Shown: one piece after another, positions 16,447 through 23,585 of the stretch
Layout: every line of letters starts with the position of its first letter
Numbering within the stretch: position 1 is the stretch's first letter
Origin: JAAYCT01 sp964499575
GTDB taxonomy: Bacteria; Bacillota; Clostridia; Saccharofermentanales; Saccharofermentanaceae
Reading direction: 5' to 3'
Assembly: GCA_964499575.1 (NCBI GenBank)
Contig: CAZCLK010000012.1
Span: 1 to 48,118, forward strand
DNA length: 48,118 bases
Notes under the pieces: model-generated
What the model was told of the DNA's origin: nothing
The model's input: the letters and a program-made list of their open reading frames with translations, nothing else
Databases searched by the model: none
Program-made: the position numbers and the translations under genes

Positions 16447-17750
16447 CTGGACCTCCTTGTTTCCGTAATACCTGCGGACGTCGGACTGAAGCGGTTGTGT
16501 GCATATATGAACATGAAGACGGCCAGGGTCCCGTCGATCAATGTAACGACAGTAAAAGCAAGAGGGTTCAGTTCGCCGCTGACCGTGTCCCTCAGGATCA
16601 TCAAACTGTTATGAGCCGGGATAAGGTACTCGAAAAGGACCACGCCGGGAGGCCGGAACAAATGGATAAAAAACTCGACCAGGAAAAAAATCAGGGGTAT
16701 CTGCAAATTGAGCGTGACATCCCGGATCTCGCGGAGAGATAAAATAACGGCGAAACAGAAGGCGGTCATCATTAACGTCACGGTGAGCAGTGTGATGATA
16801 ATCGCCAGAAAATCCGCGGGAAAAATGAACATGCCGAACGGCAGAAGAGAATTCGGCGAGTTCTGGAAATTAACCCAGGAAGACAGATTGAGAACCAATA
16901 GGGTGATGACCGATGAAACCGATGAGACCACCATGACCGAAATCGCCTTCCCGGCCAGGAGGGAAGCGGTCCCGATCGGCGTCAGCGCGATCTTTGAGAG
17001 AAAACCGCGTTGACGGTCCGCCGCCAATGTATCCGATGCGAGGGAATAGACGCAGTAATAGGCCAAAAGGATAAGGATCCCCGGTATAACCCGGGAGGCC
17101 GCGGGATTTGCGACGCTTCGTTGACCCATCAAGGTCGTGTACGGATTGACCCGGTTCATTTCGAAAATGTCACCGCCCCCGGCCGCGTAGTAATCTCCGC
17201 CCAGAAACTTAACGAGGTATTTCCGGTACGGTTCAAAAACATCGGTCTCGAATTGATTATAATTTGCGTTTGAACCCGGGTTGGTCCGGTCATAAAGGAT
17301 GCTGATAAATGCAGTACTGCCGGCATTGTTGTTGCCCGAAAGCAGATCGGAGTAGTAGCCGCGAACGGCTTCGGAAAATAGCGGATCAGCGGAACTGCCC
17401 TCAAACGGAAAGGCAGAGAAAGTAACGAAAATCCGGCCCTGATTCAACTGCTTTTCCGCCTGTCCGTTTCTGAGAATCGTCGAAAATTCACGTCCGTCGA
17501 TGATTTGGTATTCCGCCCGTCCGGCCGCCGTGTTCTCCTCGGTAAACGCGATGAACGATGGATCCGGATCGACCAAAACGACCGCCGGACGACCGACAGA
17601 CCCGGAGGATATGAAATTGAGAAGAGCCGGGAAAGCATACAGAGCAATTAAAAGGACCAGTGCCGGTACGAGAAAAACAGACACGGTTTGCCGCCAGTTG
17701 GAGAAGACCCTGCGGAGCTCCCACCGGAGCAACAATAACGTAGCTCTCAT
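16443..17750 (-). CDS. ABC-2 type permease, NatB/YhaP-like
   Basis: A 435-residue permease and the first gene of the operon. One helix near 22-46 is followed by an outside domain of about 170 residues rich in Asn, Gly and Ser, then five helices starting at VIPGILILLAYYCVYSLAS. ADRQRGFLSKIALTPIGTASLLAGK is the usual coupling segment. GAAGGAGA lies six bases before the ATG. Together with the ATPase and the permease-protease fusion it would form an asymmetric exporter. The substrate is not known. Confidence 0.85.
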   Translation of the reverse strand: MRATLLLLRWELRRVFSNWRQTVSVFLVPALVLLIALYAFPALLNFISSGSVGRPAVVLVDPDPSFIAFTEENTAAGRAEYQIIDGREFSTILRNGQAEKQLNQGRIFVTFSAFPFEGSSADPLFSEAVRGYYSDLLSGNNNAGSTAFISILYDRTNPGSNANYNQFETDVFEPYRKYLVKFLGGDYYAAGGGDIFEMNRVNPYTTLMGQRSVANPAASRVIPGILILLAYYCVYSLASDTLAADRQRGFLSKIALTPIGTASLLAGKAISVMVVSSVSSVITLLVLNLSSWVNFQNSPNSLLPFGMFIFPADFLAIIITLLTVTLMMTAFCFAVILSLREIRDVTLNLQIPLIFFLVEFFIHLFRPPGVVLFEYLIPAHNSLMILRDTVSGELNPLAFTVVTLIDGTLAVFMFIYAHNRFSPTSAGITETRRSR

Positions 17751-17782
17751 TGTTTCTCCTTCTGTTTTCCTGCTGTAATGTA

Positions 17783-17791
17783 ATTATATCA
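17783..17791 (-). promoter_or_regulatory. Extended -10 promoter of the ABC-2 operon
   Basis: The minus strand reads TGA-TATAAT, a perfect extended -10. A TTGACG lies 11 bases upstream, too close to be a normal -35 for this box; it would be 17 bases from a weaker TACATT. Transcription starts about 30 bases before the first permease. Confidence 0.55.
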
Positions 17792-17837
17792 GCATTGTCC
17801 GTCAAAAACACGCGACCGGAAAAGGCCTCTAAGTAAC

Positions 17838-17870
17838 GGAATGATTACAGCGACGCGGGAATGATTACAG
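17838..17870. promoter_or_regulatory. 13-bp direct repeat, possible operator
   Basis: GGAATGATTACAG occurs at 17838-17850 and 17858-17870, a period of 20 bp or close to two helical turns. It lies in the 285-base region between two divergent genes, between their promoters. Equal spacing on one face of the helix suggests a site for a dimeric regulator. Confidence 0.4.
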
Positions 17871-17946
17871 GAAGAAGATAAAAAGTAAAGATTGTTTACA
17901 ATTCATCGGGATTTTTGCATGTGGACGGTTTGCTCAAATGGCATTA

Positions 17947-17955
17947 TGATATAAT
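17947..17955 (+). promoter_or_regulatory. Extended -10 promoter of the PP2C-like/LysM gene
   Basis: TGA-TATAAT is a perfect extended -10. No clear -35 is present. Transcription would begin near 17962, giving a leader of about 74 bases. Confidence 0.55.
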
Positions 17956-18035
17956 ATAGTCGATTTTGAAGATTTGAATTGACCTTCGTTTTCATATATT
18001 CTGAGACGATCGATAAATTTCTGGAGGCTTGTATC

Positions 18036-20561
18036 ATGGCAAAAATGACTCGTCTGGCCACGACAGTAACCGCAAGATATTTTCCTTCGACCGATTTAAC
18101 GGATGCTTTCTATATGGACGGACGCATGACCGGCAAGCGTGAGTCACGGTCCGCAGATATCACCACGGACAAGGAAGACCGGGGATTTTTCTTTTCGGTC
18201 TTTTCCCACGCGACCGTTGCCGGACAGGATCCGAACACACCGCCTTACGAACCGGCTCTTCGCAAGTTGCTAAACGACGTCAAGAGCGGGCGGCGGCCGC
18301 TGGATGACCAGATCGGTGACATGGTCAACACGGCGGTTTCGGTAACCGGCCGAATGAAGATTCAGGCAGAGAATGCGCGATCCCCTTTTTTTGCCGGCTT
18401 TATCGTAAAGGATTCGGAGGCGTTCGCGATTACCTTAGGCAAGGGACTCGCTTTTCTTTACCGCGATGACACCCTTTTTCCGATGACGGCGACGGATATC
18501 AAGATCGATCCGGTCAACACGCAACGGCAGAAGGTCGATCGGTTCTATAACTACTGTGCGACCAAGACAGCGACGGCGCTGTGCTCCAATATTGCCCAAC
18601 TGAGGTTGGACGACTGTATCATAATCTGTAATCGTGAGGTCTACGACGCGCTCGGACAGTATGAACTGTTGCGTATTCTTTATGATGCCGAGGATCAATG
18701 CGAGGCGGCCGGTAACGTGATTACGGAAGCCGCGGCCAAACTGCCGAATGTACCGCTTCAGTTCATGATCTCTTTCGTCGAGAACGTCTCCGCACCCGAG
18801 AAGGGCGGACTCTTCGGATTCGGACGCAAGAAGAACCAGAAGGATCGGGAGGCGGACACGTTCGAGCCGGTCGAGGAAGCTCCCGTCCCGCAGGAACCGG
18901 CCCCGTTGCCGACACCGGCAGCCGTCGATATTTCACCGGAACCCGTTATTCCTCTGTTTTTCGGAAACGACCCGACCAATCCTTTGGCGGAACCTCTGGC
19001 GGAGAAGCCGGTACCGCCGCCCGGACCGGAGGATCCGATCCAATTTAACGACGAGAGCATGAAGCCTTTCGGTGAGCCGGGCAGTAAGACAGAGCCGGAA
19101 ACCGATGAGGGCGGATTCATCAAGACCGGAGACGAATCCGTTGAGGATGCCGAAGGCTCGCGACCGGAAGAGTTGCCGAAACCGTCGATTACGGAAAATA
19201 TCATCGACGGGGCGACAACTTCGACTTCTTCTATACTCGAGGTTAAGTCGGCGGAACAGATTGTTTCCGCTGAAACACAGATCGATCAGGCATCGATCAC
19301 CGATGCCGCCAGGAAGGAAGAACCGGAGGAAGACTTCGAGGTGATGAAGGCCTTCGCGCAGGAGGACGACTGGACGGAGGTCCCGGCCGTGCCGACGGAT
19401 GCATCATCAGGTTCGGAGAACAAAGCATCCGATACGACGGATGGAGAAACGGAGATCGAAATGGACGATTATGATTTCGAAGGTAAGGATACTCCCCGAT
19501 ACATACCGGATGATGAGGATTCTGAGAATACGCCTTTGCTTTTCGGCGACGAAGTAAGCGAAGAAGCCGCGGAAGAACAGGATTATTTCGAGGAAGGCAG
19601 TTATACTGACTTCTCGGAGGATCAGATCCCTGTAGGGGACGACGGTTTCTACGGTGTACCGGAAGCGTCCGGACAGAACGACGGCTACTACATCCCGTTT
19701 GACTCGACCCAACCTCCGACTTCCATGGGTGCCGCGAATCAGGATATTCCCGAGATGCCTCTGTACGGCGCCCCGAGTTATCAGCCTTCGACGTATTTCG
19801 AAGATGACAGGGCCGGATCCGCATACGACCAGGCGGAAGCGTATTCCAGAGGATCCTTTGACATCGGTGATGATGACGGGGATATTCGCAGGGACTATCC
19901 GCCGAGACCGGCATCCGCTTCGAGCTCCGATTTCTCATTCGGGATTCCTCCCGCCGCCCCGACCGGATCGCAACCGCCGCGCCGCAGTCCGCCGCCGAGA
20001 CCCGCAGGAGGACCCAGAGGACCTCAGGGTGCGGGGGGCCACAAGCCCCGGTCCGGAGATCCGTTTGATCAGGAGAGAGGATTTGATTACGGTGACGGGA
20101 ATCAGAGATATAAGCGCAACAGCAAGTTGATCTACGGATTGGCGGGGGTTTGTCTGCTCCTTCTGATTATTTTGATCGCCGTCGGAGTATACAGTTGCGC
20201 AACGAAGGACAAGGCAGAAGAGACGAAGAAGACCCAGGCAACCACCACGCCTCCGACCACCGAAGCACAGGTGACGACCGGAACGACGGAACCCGGGGAA
20301 GTGACCGATCCTTCCGGCGGAACCGGAACCGACGCGATCGGAATCTTTGAATTCTCCGATGCAATCGGATACCGGACATGGTGGGATCTGTTCTATAAGG
20401 TTTATGGAATCAAATTGGATTCGTCAACCGACGCGAGAATCGCAACAATCCTGACGTACAATGGAAAACCTGCCGATTACGAGCCGAAGCCGAACGATCA
20501 GATTCTGTTACCGCCGACCGCCATGATTACAACGACGACGGAGACGACGGCAGCGCCGTAA
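18036..20561 (+). CDS. Degenerate PP2C-like domain, acidic linker, membrane helix and LysM-like domain
   Basis: An 841-residue protein set by GGAGG at 18023-18027; an in-frame ATG 57 bases upstream has no binding site. Residues 1-250 have the order of a PP2C phosphatase: FAITLGKGLAFLYRDDTLFPMTATD corresponds to the usual GDSRAY segment with a C-terminal T-x-DH, and DDCIIICNREV to the usual LLCSDGL. The metal-binding aspartates are replaced (GDS by GKG at 135-137, SDG by NRE at 199-201), so it is probably a pseudophosphatase. Residues 255-690 are a low-complexity stretch rich in Glu, Asp and Pro, ending in a Pro/Arg/Gly-rich part. One helix spans 697-721. A Thr-rich spacer leads to a LysM-like domain (about 772-827, TWWDLFYKVYG and PNDQILLPP). 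It would sense or hold peptidoglycan outside and present the pseudophosphatase inside. The assignment of both end domains is by pattern only. Confidence 0.7.
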   Translation: MAKMTRLATTVTARYFPSTDLTDAFYMDGRMTGKRESRSADITTDKEDRGFFFSVFSHATVAGQDPNTPPYEPALRKLLNDVKSGRRPLDDQIGDMVNTAVSVTGRMKIQAENARSPFFAGFIVKDSEAFAITLGKGLAFLYRDDTLFPMTATDIKIDPVNTQRQKVDRFYNYCATKTATALCSNIAQLRLDDCIIICNREVYDALGQYELLRILYDAEDQCEAAGNVITEAAAKLPNVPLQFMISFVENVSAPEKGGLFGFGRKKNQKDREADTFEPVEEAPVPQEPAPLPTPAAVDISPEPVIPLFFGNDPTNPLAEPLAEKPVPPPGPEDPIQFNDESMKPFGEPGSKTEPETDEGGFIKTGDESVEDAEGSRPEELPKPSITENIIDGATTSTSSILEVKSAEQIVSAETQIDQASITDAARKEEPEEDFEVMKAFAQEDDWTEVPAVPTDASSGSENKASDTTDGETEIEMDDYDFEGKDTPRYIPDDEDSENTPLLFGDEVSEEAAEEQDYFEEGSYTDFSEDQIPVGDDGFYGVPEASGQNDGYYIPFDSTQPPTSMGAANQDIPEMPLYGAPSYQPSTYFEDDRAGSAYDQAEAYSRGSFDIGDDDGDIRRDYPPRPASASSSDFSFGIPPAAPTGSQPPRRSPPPRPAGGPRGPQGAGGHKPRSGDPFDQERGFDYGDGNQRYKRNSKLIYGLAGVCLLLLIILIAVGVYSCATKDKAEETKKTQATTTPPTTEAQVTTGTTEPGEVTDPSGGTGTDAIGIFEFSDAIGYRTWWDLFYKVYGIKLDSSTDARIATILTYNGKPADYEPKPNDQILLPPTAMITTTTETTAAP

Positions 20562-20577
20562 GTTTATTCGATTATGA

Positions 20578-20634
20578 GGGGGTTTCCGCGGTGCCGGCGC
20601 TGACCGGGCACAAGACGGGAGCCCCCTTTTTTTT
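20578..20634 (+). terminator. Intrinsic terminator after the PP2C-like/LysM gene
   Basis: GGGGG at 20578-20582 pairs with CCCCC at 20622-20626 and is followed by eight T. An inner arm GTGCC/GGCAC makes the stem branched. It lies 17 bases after the stop codon. Confidence 0.75.
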
Positions 20635-20664
20635 ACCAAATTTCTCAAAATGAAACTTTCATAC

Positions 20665-20693
20665 TGGAAAATTGCACGGTTTCCGTATACAAT
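20665..20693 (+). promoter_or_regulatory. Promoter of the aminotransferase-serA operon
   Basis: TGGAAA (20665-20670) and TACAAT (20688-20693) are 17 bp apart, matching four of six and five of six consensus bases. Transcription would start near 20700, about 33 bases before the start codon. Confidence 0.5.
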
Positions 20694-20732
20694 CGTATGG
20701 ATAATCCCGGTCGATTTCTGGAGGTTAAGAAT

Positions 20733-21821
20733 ATGCACAAGAAACTCTTCATTCCCGGACCGGTCGACGTTTTGCCGGAGGTTCTCGAGAAGATGTCATC
20801 TCCGATGATCGGACACCGGTCCAAGGATGCGTCCGCTCTGCAGGAAAGCATATCCGGCAAACTTCAGAAGGTGATGCGCACGGGCAACACCATCATTTTA
20901 TCCACTTCTTCGGGAAGCGGCTTGATGGAGGGTGCGGTCCGTTGTTTTACAAAGAATCGCGCGGCGGTGTTTTCGATCGGCGCGTTCGGAGACCGGTGGT
21001 ATAAGATGTGCACGGCGAACGGTGTGCCCGCGGACCTCATTCGCTCGGACCTCGGTCAGCCGACGACCCCTGAGATGGTCCGGGAGGCGCTTCGTACCGG
21101 AAAATATGATCTGATCACGATCACGCAGAATGAGACCTCCACCGGAATCAGAAACCCGATGAAGGAGATCTCGGAGGTCCTTAAAGATTTCCCGGAAGTG
21201 ATTCTGTGCGTGGATACGGTAAGTTCGATGGGCGGAGACGATATTCCCGTCGATGAGCTCGGGATTGATGTTTGCATCACATCGACCCAGAAATGTCTCG
21301 GTCTTCCTCCGGGGATGTCCATTGCGTCGGTTTCGGACCGGGCAATCGCCAAGGCCGAGGGAATCCCGAACAGAGGACTATATTTTGACTATGTCGAGCT
21401 TTATAAGTTCGTGAAGGAGAAGCCGTACCAATATCCGTCGACTCCTTCGCTCGCGCATATGTTCGCCCTGGATTACCAATTGGATCGTATTTTGAAGGAG
21501 GGCCTCGAGGCGAGATACCAAAGACATCTCGCCTTATCATCCCGGGTGTGGGAGTGGGGACGGAAGCATTGCGAACTTTATTCAAATCCGCAATATCTGT
21601 CCGTCACCGTGACCTGCCTTAAGAACACGTTCGGAATCGAATTTTCGAAAATGAACGCGGCCATGGGGAAGAGGGGTTTTCAGTTGTCGAACGGATACGG
21701 AGCGCTGAAAGACATTACCTTCCGCATCGCCCACATGGCGGACATGACCGTCGAAGAGATGGACGACATGCTCCGGAATCTCGAAGAAGTGATTGCCGAA
21801 CTCAAATCGGATAACGTCTAG
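20733..21821 (+). CDS. Class V aminotransferase (serine-pyruvate/alanine-glyoxylate family), probable phosphoserine aminotransferase
   Basis: A 362-residue PLP enzyme. ATG 20733 has GGAGG at 20720-20724; an in-frame ATG 36 bases upstream has none. K187 in STQKCLGLPPG is the PLP lysine, D161 in CVDTVSSMGG contacts the ring, and the N-terminal IPGPVDV is typical of the family. The start of serA lies 28 bases downstream. In several bacteria and archaea an enzyme of this family rather than SerC converts phosphohydroxypyruvate to phosphoserine, and pairing with serA supports that role here. Glyoxylate or serine-pyruvate transamination is the alternative. Confidence 0.87.
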   Translation: MHKKLFIPGPVDVLPEVLEKMSSPMIGHRSKDASALQESISGKLQKVMRTGNTIILSTSSGSGLMEGAVRCFTKNRAAVFSIGAFGDRWYKMCTANGVPADLIRSDLGQPTTPEMVREALRTGKYDLITITQNETSTGIRNPMKEISEVLKDFPEVILCVDTVSSMGGDDIPVDELGIDVCITSTQKCLGLPPGMSIASVSDRAIAKAEGIPNRGLYFDYVELYKFVKEKPYQYPSTPSLAHMFALDYQLDRILKEGLEARYQRHLALSSRVWEWGRKHCELYSNPQYLSVTVTCLKNTFGIEFSKMNAAMGKRGFQLSNGYGALKDITFRIAHMADMTVEEMDDMLRNLEEVIAELKSDNV

Positions 21822-21848
21822 CGATTAATCGAATCAGGAGGAACTCTT

Positions 21849-23456
21849 ATGAAAATATTAATCACGGAAAAGATTGCGGCCGACTCGGTCCAGTACCTGA
21901 AGGACAGAGGGTTTGAGGTCGATGAGCGATTGGGGCTGTCTCAGACCGAGATCGAAGATATCGTCGAGCCCTACGACGGGCTGATCGTACGAAGCGTAAC
22001 CAAAGTCAATAAGGATCTTGTGGCACGAGCCGGGAATCTCAAGGTTGTCGGTCGCGCCGGAAACGGCACCGACAATATCGATGTCAGCGCGTGCACCGAG
22101 AAGGGTATCATTGCCGTCAATACGCCGGAGGCCAATATCATGGCAGCCGGAGAGCTTGCGGTCGGACTGGCGTTTGCCGTGTTCAGGAACATATGCTATG
22201 CCAATGAAGCGTCCAGAAGGGACGATTTCCGCCGCGCGCAGATGATCGGCAACGAACTCGAGGGAAAGACCGTCGGGATCATCGGATTGGGCCGGATCGG
22301 TTCGATCGTCGCGAGAAAACTCAAGGGCATCGGAATGGACGTTGTCGCGTATGACCCGTACATCCCGACCGAAAAGTTTGAGCGCGTCGGAGCGAAGAAG
22401 TGCTGCACGCTCGACGATCTGCTAGCCGTATCGGATCTGATCACTTTTCACACGCCGAAAACCAAGGAAACCTATAACATGCTGGACGCGGAAGGTCTTA
22501 AGAAGTGCAAGAAGGGCGTTCGCATCGTAAACGCCGCCAGGGGCGGTCTCGTGAACGAGGAGGCGCTCGCGGAAGCGCTGAAGTCCGGTCAGGTCGCGTC
22601 TGCGGGCATCGACGTTTTCGACAAGGAGCCTTCGTACGATAAACTGCCCGGGGAGCAGAATTACAAGCATCCCCTTCTTGAACTGCCAAACTTCGTATAT
22701 ACCCCGCATCTCGGCGCGTCGTCTCACGAGGCGAACCATAACGTCGGTACCGCCGTTACGGAATTGGTCGCGAAAGCCCTTGAGGGCGAATTGGTCGCCG
22801 CGATCAATATGCCGAGCTGTTCGGGAAATATGGCGGTTCTGAAGCCCTACGCGTCACTTTGCGAGAAGCTTGGGCGGACTTATTTTCAGGCGGAGAAGAC
22901 CCCGGTCAGGAAGATCGAGATCTGCTACTGCGGCGAACTTGCCGACCAGGAGACCGGCGTTCTGACGCTTTCGGTCCTCAAAGGATTCCTTTCTTCGGTG
23001 ACTCCGGATCGCATCAGTTTCGTCAACGTTCGAAAAGCGGTTGAGGAGCGCGGCATTGAGGTCGTGGAGAGCAAAACGACGCACATCGACCGGTATAACG
23101 ACCTGGTCAGCGTGACCTTTTGCACCGAGGACGACCGCATGTTGACATTGAGCGGCACAGTCTTCGGTATGGGGACCGAGGTTCTGGTTTCCTTCTTCGG
23201 TTATCAGATGAACTTCGAGCTCGCGCCGATCGTCGTCGCGATGCAGAACGAGGATGTTCCCGGCGTGATCGGGAAGGTCGCGAGCATGCTCGGTGATCTG
23301 AACATCAACATCGCCAGTATGCACTGGGGCAGAAAGCCGGGTTCGGGCAAGGCACAGTCGTTTATCGCGATCGACCAGGCGGTGCCGGAGGATAAGATCG
23401 AAGCCTTCAGGAAGATTCCCTGCGTCCTTCGTTTCACACAACTGGATTTCTCTTGA
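21849..23456 (+). CDS. serA: D-3-phosphoglycerate dehydrogenase
   Basis: A 535-residue SerA that oxidises 3-phosphoglycerate to 3-phosphohydroxypyruvate with NAD+, the first step of serine synthesis. The Rossmann motif is GLGRIG (146-151), and the catalytic triad is R231 (AARGG), E260 (FDKEP) and H287 (TPHLG). The long form has an intervening allosteric substrate-binding domain after about residue 320 and a C-terminal ACT domain (about 460-535, QNEDVPGVIGKVASMLGDLNINIASM), which usually binds serine for feedback inhibition. AGGAGG lies seven bases before the ATG. It is the second gene of the operon. No phosphoserine phosphatase gene is in the window. Confidence 0.96.
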   Translation: MKILITEKIAADSVQYLKDRGFEVDERLGLSQTEIEDIVEPYDGLIVRSVTKVNKDLVARAGNLKVVGRAGNGTDNIDVSACTEKGIIAVNTPEANIMAAGELAVGLAFAVFRNICYANEASRRDDFRRAQMIGNELEGKTVGIIGLGRIGSIVARKLKGIGMDVVAYDPYIPTEKFERVGAKKCCTLDDLLAVSDLITFHTPKTKETYNMLDAEGLKKCKKGVRIVNAARGGLVNEEALAEALKSGQVASAGIDVFDKEPSYDKLPGEQNYKHPLLELPNFVYTPHLGASSHEANHNVGTAVTELVAKALEGELVAAINMPSCSGNMAVLKPYASLCEKLGRTYFQAEKTPVRKIEICYCGELADQETGVLTLSVLKGFLSSVTPDRISFVNVRKAVEERGIEVVESKTTHIDRYNDLVSVTFCTEDDRMLTLSGTVFGMGTEVLVSFFGYQMNFELAPIVVAMQNEDVPGVIGKVASMLGDLNINIASMHWGRKPGSGKAQSFIAIDQAVPEDKIEAFRKIPCVLRFTQLDFS

Positions 23457-23478
23457 ATGTAAACATAGTTGCATACCG

Positions 23479-23508
23479 AAAAAGCCGGCGCGAAAGCACC
23501 GGCTTTTT
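23479..23508. terminator. Bidirectional intrinsic terminator between serA and the DUF2298 gene
   Basis: AAAAAGCCGG and CCGGCTTTTT form a 10-bp stem with loop CGCGAAAGCA. The T run works for serA on the plus strand. Its mirror image works for the opposite operon, which ends at 23586. Confidence 0.85.
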
Positions 23509-23585
23509 GATTAACTTCCAAGTACTGCACCACAACTCGGAGGCGGCGATCCGCTCAATATTTCACGCGTTCGCCGAAAAAGTAA

